A DNA stretch of 49,597 nt from an uncultured Candidatus Marinamargulisbacteria bacterium (GTDB lineage Bacteria > Margulisbacteria > Riflemargulisbacteria > GWF2-35-9), in assembly GCA_903910705.1 (NCBI GenBank), contig CAIWAN010000057.1:1-49597 (forward strand), written 5' to 3'. The notes beneath the pieces are model-generated. The model searched no databases, was not told where the DNA came from, and saw nothing but the letters and a program-made list of their open reading frames with translations. Positions 31,774-40,691 of this stretch are shown piece by piece. Every line of letters starts with the position of its first letter. Position 1 is the stretch's first letter. A program made the translations under genes and the position numbers.

Positions 31774-32664
31774 ATGTACATCGGCTTAGATATTGGTGGA
31801 ACCAAAATGTTGGGTGGCGCGTTTGAAAAGAACAAGCTGCTTCGCACTCTGAAAATAAAAACCCCGAACGACACAACGGCCGAAGCCATCACCGTTCACA
31901 TTCTTGCTTTGATCAAAGATCTTGCCAAGGATACCCCCATTGAAGGGGTGGGGATCGGCATTCCCGGCAGCATTGATCGTGCGAGCGGTACGATCGGATT
32001 TTCGCCCAACTTACCCTTTAAGAATTTTGCACTCAAAACCGTGTTGGCCGAAACCTTAAAATGCCCGATCGCCATCGATAACGATGTGAACGTGGGGTTA
32101 CTCGGTGAGCACTGGGCAGGGGCCGCGAAGCCTTATAAAAACGTGGTCGGGCTCTTTGTGGGAACAGGGATCGGGGGGGCCATTATCCTCAACGGCCAGC
32201 TTTATCACGGCCAGCATCAAATTGCGGGCGAAGTCGGCCACATGAAACTTAAACTCGACGGGCCGCTTTGCAATTGCGGCGAAAAGGGCTGCCTCGAAGC
32301 CTTGGCCTCAAAAACAGGGATACAAAAAATGCTCGAACCCCTCGGCTATAAGTTTGAGGGGGTGGTGAAAAGCTCTTGGATAAAAGATCAGCTCGACAAA
32401 GACAATAAAGACGTTAAAGCGGCGATGAAGCGCGCCACGCTGGCTCTCGGCGAAGGCATCGGCAGCCTCGCCAACCTTCTCGACCCCGAGGCCTTCATTT
32501 TAGGCGGCGGCATGATCGAGGCGTTGGGGGAGAGCTGGCTAAAACGCATCAAAGATCAGGTCAAACTGCGCTCCCTCGTCGAGCCCGTTATTAAAGCGTC
32601 CGCGCTTGGCGATCATGCGTTGCTATATGGGGCGGTACGATTAGTCCATTTAACGTTATCGTAA
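31774..32664 (+). CDS. ROK-family sugar kinase (glucokinase-like)
   Basis: A 296-residue ROK kinase: phosphate motif DIGGTK at 6-11, catalytic Asp103 in IDNDVN, GTGIGGAII, and the zinc site H156 with C166, C168 and C173 (CNCGEKGCLEA). These residues fit bacterial glucokinases and related hexose kinases; the exact sugar is not determined. AAGGAG seven bases upstream gives a firm start. It is third in the nadC-fmt-like-ROK row and ends in a nine-base convergent overlap with a pseudopilin gene. Confidence 0.88.
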   Translation: MYIGLDIGGTKMLGGAFEKNKLLRTLKIKTPNDTTAEAITVHILALIKDLAKDTPIEGVGIGIPGSIDRASGTIGFSPNLPFKNFALKTVLAETLKCPIAIDNDVNVGLLGEHWAGAAKPYKNVVGLFVGTGIGGAIILNGQLYHGQHQIAGEVGHMKLKLDGPLCNCGEKGCLEALASKTGIQKMLEPLGYKFEGVVKSSWIKDQLDKDNKDVKAAMKRATLALGEGIGSLANLLDPEAFILGGGMIEALGESWLKRIKDQVKLRSLVEPVIKASALGDHALLYGAVRLVHLTLS

Positions 32665-32985
32665 AACAACCAGCCCTTCTACTTCAGGGTTCATGATCTC
32701 CACCGCAATTTTGTCCCCTTGTGGGGATAGTCGAAAATCGCTGTGGGTACTGAGGGAAGAAAGGGGCTCCGTTTCGGCTGTTATGACCTGTTCCCGACAG
32801 GCGAGCAAGGCGTCTCGTTCTTGGTGAAGTCGTTTTTCCATCTGCATCAAATTCGAAAACGCAGGGAGCAGCATCACCAACACCCCCATAGCGAGTCCAA
32901 GAGACAGGAGGGTTTCCATTAAAACAAATCCCTCGTGAATCGCCCCTCTTTGGTAAAGAGGGGTTGGGGGAGATTTTTTCTTCAT
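32656..32985 (-). CDS. Type IV pilin-like (pseudopilin) protein
   Basis: A 109-residue protein with a class III signal: HEG then FVLMETLLSLGLAMGVLVML, with Gly at -1, Phe at +1 and Glu at +5. This is the mark of prepilin peptidase substrates, and the peptidase gene is two genes upstream. The leader is odd: KSPPTPLYQRGAIHEG is encoded by a palindromic repeat of the dispersed type (32943-32963). A minor pseudopilin (GspI/J or PilV-like) role fits its small size. Start overlaps the upstream pseudopilin gene by four bases. Confidence 0.7.
   Translation of the reverse strand: MKKKSPPTPLYQRGAIHEGFVLMETLLSLGLAMGVLVMLLPAFSNLMQMEKRLHQERDALLACREQVITAETEPLSSLSTHSDFRLSPQGDKIAVEIMNPEVEGLVVLR
32943..32963. 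repeat. Palindromic repeat inside prepilin leader
   Basis: CCCCTCTTT-GGT-AAAGAGGGG is a perfect nine-base inverted repeat, followed on the plus strand by TTGGGGGAGATTTTTT. Its translation (PPTPLYQRG) resembles dispersed palindromic repeats known from many bacterial genomes. On the plus strand, hairpin plus T-run could also act as a terminator. Confidence 0.6.
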
Positions 32986-33398
32986 TTTGATAATCTTATC
33001 CGACCCGTAACCGGATCAATAATCACCCGCGCTTGTCGTGAACCGGCCCTGAAAACATACGTGCCCCCTTGTGTCGGGGTCAGACGAGAGGTAAAGGCAA
33101 ATCGATAACCGGACAACGTGATCGAGTCGGGGATCAGACGTTCTTTAATCACCTCGCCACTATCCGACTTAATGACATAATGATGGGGCGTCGCCTCGAC
33201 CCAAACCTTGGTCTGAAAAGTCATCGCTTGCTGCTGAGCAAGATTTAAATACTTTTCAAACACGACCGCTTCATGCCGAAGACTTGTTGAGATTAAGATA
33301 GCTTTAAACCCAAACAGCATCGCCGTCATCAAGACCGCCATGACAGCCAGCCCCACCATCATCTCAAAAAGTGTATTTCCGGATTTTATTTTTTTCAT
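32982..33398 (-). CDS. GspH/FimT-type pseudopilin
   Basis: A 138-residue pseudopilin with leader MKKIKSG and mature start NTLFEMMVGLAVMAVLM, Glu at +5. The C-terminal half forms beta strands as in GspH (TYVFRAGSRQARVIIDPVTG followed by RIRLS). ATG 33398 overlaps the peptidase stop (ATGA), preferred over the frame start at 33410. It is the second gene in the peptidase-pseudopilin operon. Confidence 0.82.
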   Translation of the reverse strand: MKKIKSGNTLFEMMVGLAVMAVLMTAMLFGFKAILISTSLRHEAVVFEKYLNLAQQQAMTFQTKVWVEATPHHYVIKSDSGEVIKERLIPDSITLSGYRFAFTSRLTPTQGGTYVFRAGSRQARVIIDPVTGRIRLSK

Positions 33399-34096
33399 AC
33401 TTTGAAACAAAGAAGCACCCCCGCACCCAGAGCCAACAAACTCACAAACGGAAGTTCCTTCTTTTTAAGTACAACACCCAACAGAATCCCGATTAGGGAG
33501 CCGATCAAAATAACCCCCAAAGTCGAAGCACCCCGAAGTGCTAAAAAAAGACCAAAGAGCACATAGAAGTCGCCTTCCCCCATGGTCGGTTTTTTAAGAA
33601 AGACCTCTAAAAGTCGGGCAAGCCCGAAAACAAAGGCAACCAAAACAACGGCACCCAAAACAGCAAAAAACCATTCACCCTGAATAAGACAAATAAGCCC
33701 AGAAACCAATAGCCATGGATACATGATCGAATCATATAATTGAAGCGTCCAATAATCTGTTAACCCCATTACGAGTAGCCCTAACCACCAAACCATCAAA
33801 AGACCCATGATACCCAAAGAAGGGTTATGCCAAGCAATCGCAAAAAAGACCATTGAGGATGCAAGCTCAATGACAGGATACATCCAATCAATGGGTTTAT
33901 GGCAGCAGGTGCTATGCCCCCGATGCCACAGATAACCAACGATGGGAATAAGCGCTACAATGCCTACAGGCTCACCACAAAGATCACAGTGGGAACGTTT
34001 GCTGAATAAGGGTAAGGCGTGTGAAAGTCGATAGGCTAATGTATGTGAAAAACTCCCCAATATTAGCCCAATCATGGCGATCAAAATAAACGTCAT
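33395..34096 (-). CDS. Prepilin peptidase (type IV leader peptidase)
   Basis: About 233 residues with seven to eight predicted membrane helices. The two catalytic aspartates are in GLTDYWTL and MGEGDFYVLFGLFLAL (GxGD-type). The zinc-binding CDLCGE and TCCHKP pairs (CxxC, CC) of the cytoplasmic domain are present. N-terminal GLILGSFSHTLAYRL fits the methylase domain of PilD proteins. ATG 34096 is chosen because homology starts there; upstream ATGs at 34120 and 34138 lengthen it. It processes the two pseudopilins encoded downstream. Confidence 0.88.
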   Translation of the reverse strand: MTFILIAMIGLILGSFSHTLAYRLSHALPLFSKRSHCDLCGEPVGIVALIPIVGYLWHRGHSTCCHKPIDWMYPVIELASSMVFFAIAWHNPSLGIMGLLMVWWLGLLVMGLTDYWTLQLYDSIMYPWLLVSGLICLIQGEWFFAVLGAVVLVAFVFGLARLLEVFLKKPTMGEGDFYVLFGLFLALRGASTLGVILIGSLIGILLGVVLKKKELPFVSLLALGAGVLLCFKV

Positions 34097-34187
34097 CTTC
34101 TCAGTATACTGCTGTTGCATGCAAATAAACAGATACAAGGAAAAGCCGACAAAAATCGTTATGTTAGTGGGGGAAGACGTCGGTCAT

Positions 34188-34215
34188 TTGACGTATTACA
34201 CATTCTGCCTATAAT
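34188..34215 (+). promoter_or_regulatory. Promoter of orphan gene 34238-34657
   Basis: TTGACG (34188-34193), 16-base spacer, TATAAT (34210-34215), about 15 bases ahead of the ribosome-binding site AAGGGGGG. Confidence 0.55.
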
Positions 34216-34237
34216 AGTTCATATAAGGGGGGCCAAA

Positions 34238-34657
34238 ATGGTACAGGGGAGTATTGATCAAGTTAAAACAGGTGGGCCGGAAAAGCTCGATAGTGAGAAG
34301 CAAAAAAAAGCCAAAGAACTCACCGAGAAGGTTTTATCACAACTAAAAGATATGCTCGCTTCAAAGCCTGGGAATCTTTCCGCACTCAAAGATATGATCA
34401 GTATGCTCAAAGAGCTCGATCCCGCCGCAGCAGCTAAGGCCGAAGACATGCTCAATAAAATGGAAAAAGAGCTTGCCTCAAAAGGGCTTAACAATGTGTC
34501 CGAAGACGAAAAACTCAAGAAAATGCAAGAAATGGTTATCGCTGCACAAGCAGGTCAACTCGGCGTTTTTGCAAGTAATAACGATAATATCGGGCAAGCG
34601 GCTTCTGCACAGGATGAGAACAAAAATAAACTAGGATCGATCAGCGTTTCTATTTAG
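34238..34657 (+). CDS. Hypothetical Lys/Ala-rich helical protein (139 aa)
   Basis: A 139-residue protein with no signal peptide, strongly helical and charged (ELTEKVLSQLKDMLASKPG, then LDPAAAAKAEDMLNKMEKEL). ATG 34238 follows AAGGGGGG and a good promoter; the frame is open upstream to 34115 but that part overlaps the divergent peptidase region. The hydrophilic, Ala-rich coil recalls secreted filament or needle-type proteins, yet no family is recognised. A 37-codon frame follows two bases later. Confidence 0.6.
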   Translation: MVQGSIDQVKTGGPEKLDSEKQKKAKELTEKVLSQLKDMLASKPGNLSALKDMISMLKELDPAAAAKAEDMLNKMEKELASKGLNNVSEDEKLKKMQEMVIAAQAGQLGVFASNNDNIGQAASAQDENKNKLGSISVSI

Positions 34658-34659
34658 GG

Positions 34660-34773
34660 ATGGATCGACCTACACCCATTAAGCCCTCTTCCGAACAATG
34701 GAAGGCGCAGGTGATCGAGAAAATGGTTCATTTTAAAAGTATTCTGCTTAAGTTTTTAGAAAAGATATTTTAA
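34660..34773 (+). CDS. Possible small protein (37 aa)
   Basis: A 37-codon frame (starts MDRPTPIKPSSEQWKAQVIE, ends FLEKIF) begins two bases after the preceding stop. It ends with a four-base overlap with the convergent 751-residue gene. The spacing suggests coupled translation; the AGGGA directly at the ATG is too close to be a good ribosome-binding site. Reported with low confidence. Confidence 0.3.
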   Translation: MDRPTPIKPSSEQWKAQVIEKMVHFKSILLKFLEKIF

Positions 34774-37025
34774 GGTACCCGTATTCGTTTAAAAACGATA
34801 TGCTGCGAGTCAATAAACTCGCCCTTTATGCTGCCGCTCTCGGCATTTATTGACCTGACAACTATTGCCGAATCCACGTTAACTTTTTTTCTTGCCTTTG
34901 ACACATCAACGTGACGCTCGATCCGCACCCTTTTAGTCGTAGGTTGAGTAAACAGTGTCGGGGGTTGAACTTCAATCCTTGTTTGTCTGACCTTATTGGT
35001 CACCCATTTCTCTCCACTCTGACTCTCCGTCCAATCTGTTTTAGTGTTTATCACAACGGCCTTAAAACTTTTTAACAGGGGGCTGTTTTGAACCGTACTC
35101 ATTTTGAAGCTCTCTGATTCAAGATTGATCCCTCCCCCCACCTCGACGAGAAGCGGGGTTATTTTCGATTGAGCCTGATTAAAATCAGTCACTCGTTCAT
35201 TAAATCGATCCGATCGGGCCCGATAGGCTTCCACTTCGGCGTTAAAGAGCTCATGTGTCATATTCGGAGAATCTTTGATCTGTTCTTGAAGCAAAGACAA
35301 TTCCTTCCTCTTTTCGGTTAAGGCTTTATTTTCTTCTTCCAATTGGCTAATTTCCAATCGGATAGCCGCCATGGGTCGCTTTCTCTCCCCTGCAAATAAA
35401 GCAAAAGCCTGTAGATCCTTTTGTTCATGGATCAGCGTTCGGACAGGTTGATGGCCTCTACTATTCATGATGCGTAAAGCGTCCTCTTGCCCCGACTTCT
35501 CCGAAAGAAAGTGGGCTAAGTCTTTTGTGTCGTTGAAATAGGTCGAAATGGACTTATCTAACTCAGGGGTTAAGTACGTGATGTCTAGCCGATTCTTCTC
35601 AGGGTTTAGCGTTGAGGCCGCAATAAGTTGCGTCCTCTCACGTTCGGTATGAACGGTGGGGATTTTGACCGACAACAAGGCATCCAGATCAAGGCCTTGG
35701 GGATCAACCTTAAAAAGCCAACTGCAAATGGCCATTAAACGGCCTACCGTTTCGAGTTCTCTAAACTCTCTAAACGCTTGGGCGTACTGAGAATAATTAC
35801 GATTAAGGTCATCAATGTTCGCTTGGATAGCGGGCAACAAAAAAGCCTTTTTCTTTTTCATATATTCCGCAGATGATCCGAAATCATCTCGGCTTCGTTC
35901 CGCATCGGCCAGAAATCGTGGGGTCACAATTCGAGCGAAATGCTTTGTGGGATCGGTTTGAACCTCGATGGAGTCTGGATAAAACCAAAACCTTGTTTTG
36001 ATCCACCCTTTATTATTGATAAGTCCCGACATCCCCTCCCGTTCACTCACAGTTAGAAAAAGGGGAACATGTTGACGAGTGGTCATCCGAATATCTTTGC
36101 CATTATTGGGGTCTAGTCCACTTGTTAGGGTTTTAAATCGTTTATCGGCGTCAAGAACCACTTTACCGATAGCCGTATCTTCGAGATAACCTCCAAAATT
36201 CACCGCGGCTTTGGTTACATCAACATGCGGATCGAGACTGATGAAGGCCTTATTTTCTCCTGCATGAAATACAGCTCGATAAGCAACCGACAAATCAGCC
36301 AGTTTCACAGGGGAACCATTCAGGGTTTGGGGTTGCGCCACTTTAGAATAGAGCGAAAGCCCTGCTCTTTCATTGATCTGAGCCCCTTCGAGTTGCCCTC
36401 CCATGGCAAAGAAGTCTCGAAGTCCCTCCAAATCAAGTGGCGTCTTTCCTGCGGGTGTACCAAAATATGCGCCATTGATCATGACCGGCTCTGGATTAAG
36501 CTTAAACGACAGTGAGCGATAATCATTTTCGAACGAATAGACCTCAACATGTAGTTTTCCCCATACCGGTTTGAGGGTGTTAAGCAGGTGTCTCACGATC
36601 GAATAATTTGCGTTATAAGCAAGTTGAGGCGTCGCCCCTTGGAGGAAGAGTCTTACCGTTCTCTTGTTGTCCGTATAGGCGGACATGCGTCCACTTCGAA
36701 ACAAAGCGACCCATGCCGGTTGCTCGGTTCCAACGGGGTAATTCTCGACAACATTTCTAAAGGTTGGGGATTCTTTATTTACAAGCTCTATCGCATATTC
36801 CAATAGATAGGAATACTTGTCTAGAAAGGGCTGTAACGCTCCCTTAAGATGATTGCTAGCTAAAGCGGAACCCAAACTCTGCCCCGTACGGATCAAGACG
36901 CCTCTGTCTACGAGATCGCTATAATCTACATTTAACCCTTGAAGATCTTGGGCAAAAGAAAAATGAAGAAAAAGAAAAAATACAACAATGACCCGCCCAC
37001 GACAACAGTTTGACAGGGCGAGCAT
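34770..37025 (-). CDS. Large secreted protein of unknown function (751 aa)
   Basis: A 751-residue protein with an N-terminal signal (RVIVVFFLFLHFSFAQ) and no further membrane helix. The middle (about 180-400) is predicted beta-rich. Residues 545-620 form a coiled coil (AAIRLEISQLEEENKALTEK and following). The C-terminus is beta-rich and polar. No known domain is recognised. It is followed on the same strand, 22 bases upstream, by the chemoreceptor gene, so both may be one transcript. A periplasmic or surface role is likely from the signal peptide; nothing more can be said. Confidence 0.7.
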   Translation of the reverse strand: MLALSNCCRGRVIVVFFLFLHFSFAQDLQGLNVDYSDLVDRGVLIRTGQSLGSALASNHLKGALQPFLDKYSYLLEYAIELVNKESPTFRNVVENYPVGTEQPAWVALFRSGRMSAYTDNKRTVRLFLQGATPQLAYNANYSIVRHLLNTLKPVWGKLHVEVYSFENDYRSLSFKLNPEPVMINGAYFGTPAGKTPLDLEGLRDFFAMGGQLEGAQINERAGLSLYSKVAQPQTLNGSPVKLADLSVAYRAVFHAGENKAFISLDPHVDVTKAAVNFGGYLEDTAIGKVVLDADKRFKTLTSGLDPNNGKDIRMTTRQHVPLFLTVSEREGMSGLINNKGWIKTRFWFYPDSIEVQTDPTKHFARIVTPRFLADAERSRDDFGSSAEYMKKKKAFLLPAIQANIDDLNRNYSQYAQAFREFRELETVGRLMAICSWLFKVDPQGLDLDALLSVKIPTVHTERERTQLIAASTLNPEKNRLDITYLTPELDKSISTYFNDTKDLAHFLSEKSGQEDALRIMNSRGHQPVRTLIHEQKDLQAFALFAGERKRPMAAIRLEISQLEEENKALTEKRKELSLLQEQIKDSPNMTHELFNAEVEAYRARSDRFNERVTDFNQAQSKITPLLVEVGGGINLESESFKMSTVQNSPLLKSFKAVVINTKTDWTESQSGEKWVTNKVRQTRIEVQPPTLFTQPTTKRVRIERHVDVSKARKKVNVDSAIVVRSINAESGSIKGEFIDSQHIVFKRIRVP

Positions 37026-37047
37026 TATTTTAAGAACCGTAATTGAA

Positions 37048-39258
37048 CTAGGCGGCGGCGATCAGTCTCTCCAATAGGCCAACCACTATCGATGAATAAT
37101 TCTTGGCCTCAACCAATTTTTGTTGTGCACTATCTTTTTGCCCTGCGTGATGAAGTCTAACAAGTTCATTCCCTAAAGCATGAACTTTTTCATGAGGGGT
37201 TAATAGACTCTTAAAAGTCTCTGTATGACCGTATTCATTCTTGCCCGCTCCATCGTACCATTTCCCGAAGCGACATGTGTGATGGTCCGCTAATGTTCCA
37301 AGGTCTATATTCGCTTGCCCCATCAATAATCTTTCTAATCGAGCAATAAAGGATTGGTGATCATAGATCGCTAGTTCAATTATGCTGGTTTTTGCTTTAT
37401 GGGCATCAAACTTATAGGTGGCAATTATGGCTTTAAGCGACAGGGCTTCTTTAGACAACTCTTGGGATGAGTAAGACACTTTATCTATCGAAGCATTTGT
37501 CTCCTGCATTGATGCAGAAGCCTGTTCGCTTGAAGCGGCAGATTCTTCGGCTACGGCACTTACATTAATAATTGATTCTTCTACTTTTGCAGAACTTGCC
37601 AACTGATTTTCTGTCGAAGCAGAGATCTCCTCCACTTGAGAAGCAACCTCTACAACCCGCTGAGCGATAATATCCAATGCATTTAGTGCTTCATTAACCA
37701 CTGCATTACTATGAGTGATCCGTGAAAAGATCTCGTCCATATCTTTTTTTATGGAATCTGAAACCATAAGGATCATCTCCTTGGTTCCACTCATTTCATG
37801 CTCCGTCTCCTCAGACTTCTTCTGCGTGGCTTCGATGAGCTCATTGATTTGAAGCGTGGCTTGATGGGATCCTTCGGCTAGCTTTCGAACCTCATCCGCA
37901 ACCACCGCGAAACCTTTACCCGCTTCCCCTGCACGCGCTGCCTCGATGGCCGCATTAAGCGCTAATAGATTTGTCTGATTAGAGATGCCAGAAATGACAT
38001 CGGTAATCTGAGTAATTTTGCTCTGATGGGTAACGAGTTCCGTTACTTTTGTTGCTGACTTGGAAATATTATTCTCAATATCTTTCATCGATCCTTCCGT
38101 TCGATTAGCGATGGCTTTAACTGACTGCTGAATATTGTTCATTTCATCAATAGTCACCGAGGCGGCATGTGAGCCTTTTTGAGCCGCTTCATTAGCTGCA
38201 GACACCTTAACGACTGTATCCTGAGCAGCTTCTGCTATAGCATTAATCGAGTAAATAAGGCCCGTTACTTCGTGCTTTGTTTCTGATGCTATATCGCTAA
38301 GCGATTGCCCCCCCGTTGCGATCTCTTGAACGGCCATCGATACTTGATTGGCCGCCACACTAATCTGACCGGAAATAGAGGCAATCTCTCGTGCGGCATT
38401 GGACGTAGCCTCTGCCGTTTTTGTAGCATTAGCAAAAAAGTACTGCAAGTTGGCGATCAAATATCGGAATGAATATGCTAATGTTCCCACCTCATCCTGA
38501 CGATCGATCAGATCAACAGGAATCGATGTTCTCAAGTCCCCAGAAGCCATGGCATTCGCGATTATTTCAAGCTGCTGTAGCGGCTCAGCGATCAACTTAT
38601 TCATGACCTTGGCGATCGAGCGAGAAAAGAAGATACCGAATCCCCCACCAAATAGAAGCAGGAAAAAACAAGCAACAATGATGCCTATCATTACCGCGGA
38701 ATCGTGGTGGATCTTTTTCCCTACATCTTTTAATAGTCCATCCAGCTCTAGGCGGGAGGCTGTTACGCCTTTATCTATAGTCGTAATCATATAATCATAC
38801 ATGGCCTTATACGACTCATTTGTAGGCGTTTGCTCGTAAGCATTCACTAGTAGAAGAAATTGCGCTCGTGTTTTATTCGCTCCGACACATCGATCCTGCA
38901 ATGCGTTGATCGCCGTTGATTCTTTTTTGCTTTTGTAGAGTTTCTCCACAACTTGGAAGGCTTCATTTTTTGTTTTTTCTTGGATCGAAAGGTTTCTTTT
39001 TATCGAAGCAATCGCCTCAGCAGAAAGGTCCTTAATAAGAAACATGTTCATCTGAGCGTCCATCTCGGTGACGGCCTCTTTGATAACGGATATCTCTTGA
39101 GAAACGATGACCTCTTTATCTACAATTGCGCTCATTAAGGTAAATAAATAGGCAACACCCAGAAGACAAAGAATAACCGCAATAATGATCCCCACGACCA
39201 CTTTACTCGCTATTTTGTTTATTTTATGTCCAATCGCCCCATCTAATTGACTTGCCAT
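37048..39258 (-). CDS. Methyl-accepting chemotaxis protein with C-terminal CZB domain
   Basis: A 736-residue chemoreceptor. A first membrane helix is at about 18-42, then a four-helix-type periplasmic domain to about 190, a second helix near 190-215 and a HAMP region with [20 protein letters not shown]. The signalling tip is [20 protein letters not shown]. The last 95 residues carry a chemoreceptor zinc-binding (CZB) domain: [12 protein letters not shown] and PHEKVH supply the His/Cys ligands. CZB domains sense zinc or hypochlorite. CZB at the end of a membrane MCP is less common than in soluble ones. No che genes are near. Confidence 0.9.
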   Translation of the reverse strand: MASQLDGAIGHKINKIASKVVVGIIIAVILCLLGVAYLFTLMSAIVDKEVIVSQEISVIKEAVTEMDAQMNMFLIKDLSAEAIASIKRNLSIQEKTKNEAFQVVEKLYKSKKESTAINALQDRCVGANKTRAQFLLLVNAYEQTPTNESYKAMYDYMITTIDKGVTASRLELDGLLKDVGKKIHHDSAVMIGIIVACFFLLLFGGGFGIFFSRSIAKVMNKLIAEPLQQLEIIANAMASGDLRTSIPVDLIDRQDEVGTLAYSFRYLIANLQYFFANATKTAEATSNAAREIASISGQISVAANQVSMAVQEIATGGQSLSDIASETKHEVTGLIYSINAIAEAAQDTVVKVSAANEAAQKGSHAASVTIDEMNNIQQSVKAIANRTEGSMKDIENNISKSATKVTELVTHQSKITQITDVISGISNQTNLLALNAAIEAARAGEAGKGFAVVADEVRKLAEGSHQATLQINELIEATQKKSEETEHEMSGTKEMILMVSDSIKKDMDEIFSRITHSNAVVNEALNALDIIAQRVVEVASQVEEISASTENQLASSAKVEESIINVSAVAEESAASSEQASASMQETNASIDKVSYSSQELSKEALSLKAIIATYKFDAHKAKTSIIELAIYDHQSFIARLERLLMGQANIDLGTLADHHTCRFGKWYDGAGKNEYGHTETFKSLLTPHEKVHALGNELVRLHHAGQKDSAQQKLVEAKNYSSIVVGLLERLIAAA

Positions 39259-39381
39259 GATTGCCCCCTTTTACTGATCAAAAAACCCAAATTACTTTCG
39301 TAAGATTATCAAATAATCGTCAAATTTGCACTACTATTGCGGAAAATGTATCTTTTTTGCCAAGGGATCATCTAAACCATT

Positions 39382-40086
39382 GTGAGCAGTTTGATCAATG
39401 GGCATGTTAATGGGTTCATCGCCTTTTTTTCGGGGCTTCTATCCTTTTTATCGCCCTGCATGTTGCCTCTTATCCCCCTGTACATCCTCTATTTTTCAGG
39501 CTTAACCCTACAGCAACTTAAGGATCCCACTCAGTCACACCAGCAGGTCACGAAGTTGTTAATTCGAAACACCAGCGCCTTCATTATCGGGTTTACGATT
39601 ATCTTTGTATTACTTGGTGCTTCAGCGACCCTTTTAGGCCAATTCATAACTCGTTATACAGGGGTTCTACTCCTCTCTGGCGCCTTGCTCATCATTATTT
39701 TGGGGCTTTACATGGTCGGCTTTTTAAAATGGAGCTTCTTTTCTCGATCATGGAGCATTCACACTTCAACCAACAAAGGAACACTCTGGGGTGCATTTCT
39801 ATTTGGCGTTGTTTTTAGTTTGGGATGGACCCCCTGTACCGGCCCGATCCTGACAAGTATTCTTATTCTTGCTGGATCAGAAAAATCAATTTGGCAGGGC
39901 ATGTTGCTGCTATTTATCTATGCATCCGGATTAGCGGTACCGTTCATCATTACGGCATTTGTTTGGGGTAAAGCCCTGTCATTGATCAATTGGGGGAAAC
40001 AATACAGTCTGATCCTTGAAAAATTAGGGGGAATGATATTTATTGTAATAGGGATTTGGATGTTATTCAAAGGGGGGCATTTATGA
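39382..40086 (+). CDS. CcdA-family thiol-disulfide electron carrier
   Basis: A 234-residue membrane protein of the CcdA/DsbD-beta type with six predicted helices. The redox cysteines lie in FLSPCMLPLIPLY and GWTPCTGPILTS, both with the family prolines. It passes electrons from cytoplasmic thioredoxin to extracytoplasmic partners. The start GTG 39382 has no good ribosome-binding site, so the N-terminus is uncertain by a few residues. The stop overlaps the start of a TlpA-like gene (ATGA), its probable partner. Confidence 0.87.
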   Translation: MSSLINGHVNGFIAFFSGLLSFLSPCMLPLIPLYILYFSGLTLQQLKDPTQSHQQVTKLLIRNTSAFIIGFTIIFVLLGASATLLGQFITRYTGVLLLSGALLIIILGLYMVGFLKWSFFSRSWSIHTSTNKGTLWGAFLFGVVFSLGWTPCTGPILTSILILAGSEKSIWQGMLLLFIYASGLAVPFIITAFVWGKALSLINWGKQYSLILEKLGGMIFIVIGIWMLFKGGHL

Positions 40087-40544
40087 AATTTATCTGGGGT
40101 TTTGTTTTGGCAAGCACACTTCTTTTTGCTCAATCGATCCCTAACTTTAAACTCACGGAACTCAATCAAAAACCTGCATGGCTTCATCAGATCACAAAAG
40201 AAAATGAGCTAACAATAGTTTCACTGGTGACGCTCACGTGCCCCTATTGCCTAAAAGAAATGAAGGACTATACTCGTTTATCGCAAAAATTCGGAATTAA
40301 AAAAGTCGGTTTTGTTGCCCTGTTCTTGGATAATAACCCACGAATGATCCAGGCCTTAATCGCCCGCGATAAAATCACTTACCCCGTCCTTATCGCGGGG
40401 TCAGACATGTCAAAGTATTTTGGAATAAGAGGGGTTCCTTTTACCTTTATTCTTGATAGCAATAATATTATTATTGAAAAGATCCCTGGATACGTCCCTA
40501 TTGAAAGTATGGACGAATATATCACCCATTATTTAAACAAATAA
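40083..40544 (+). CDS. TlpA/ResA-like extracytoplasmic thioredoxin
   Basis: A 153-residue thioredoxin-fold protein with signal peptide (FIWGFVLASTLLFAQS) and active site CPYC in LTCPYCLKEMKDY. The cis-Pro is in IRGVPFTFIL. ATG 40083 overlaps the ccdA stop; the longer frame from 40056 lies inside ccdA. Together they form a reductant pair for periplasmic disulfides, for example apocytochrome c or sulfur proteins. Confidence 0.88.
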   Translation: MKFIWGFVLASTLLFAQSIPNFKLTELNQKPAWLHQITKENELTIVSLVTLTCPYCLKEMKDYTRLSQKFGIKKVGFVALFLDNNPRMIQALIARDKITYPVLIAGSDMSKYFGIRGVPFTFILDSNNIIIEKIPGYVPIESMDEYITHYLNK

Positions 40545-40565
40545 AAGCCATGACTGCGTCATGGC
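40541..40565 (-). terminator. Rho-independent terminator of tRNA-Arg
   Basis: On the minus strand GCCATGAC-GCA-GTCATGGC forms an eight-base stem followed by TTTTAT, 14 bases after the tRNA CCA end. Confidence 0.7.
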
Positions 40566-40578
40566 CGATCGTAATTAG

Positions 40579-40654
40579 TGGTGCGCTTGAAGGGAATTGA
40601 ACCCCCGGCACACGGGTTCGAAGCCCGATGCTCTATCCACTGAGCTACAAGCGC
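40579..40654 (-). tRNA. tRNA-Arg (anticodon TCG)
   Basis: A 76-base cloverleaf on the minus strand including an encoded CCA end (40579-40581). The acceptor GCGCTTG pairs with CAAGCGC. The D-arm is GCTC-AGTGGATA-GAGC. The anticodon loop is CTTCGAA, giving TCG, which reads CGA. The T-arm GGGGG-TTCAATT-CCCTT has two G-T pairs. The outermost anticodon-stem pair (27-43) is a T-T mismatch. Confidence 0.92.
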
Positions 40655-40691
40655 GGATGCGACATTATATCATGTAACCTGTGCGAATTGT

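Noticed and set aside
32943-32980. Terminator of the ROK kinase operon
   Set aside because: The hairpin and T-run lie about 280 bases past the stop and inside a coding gene on the other strand; a dispersed repeat is the simpler reading, though some terminator activity is possible.
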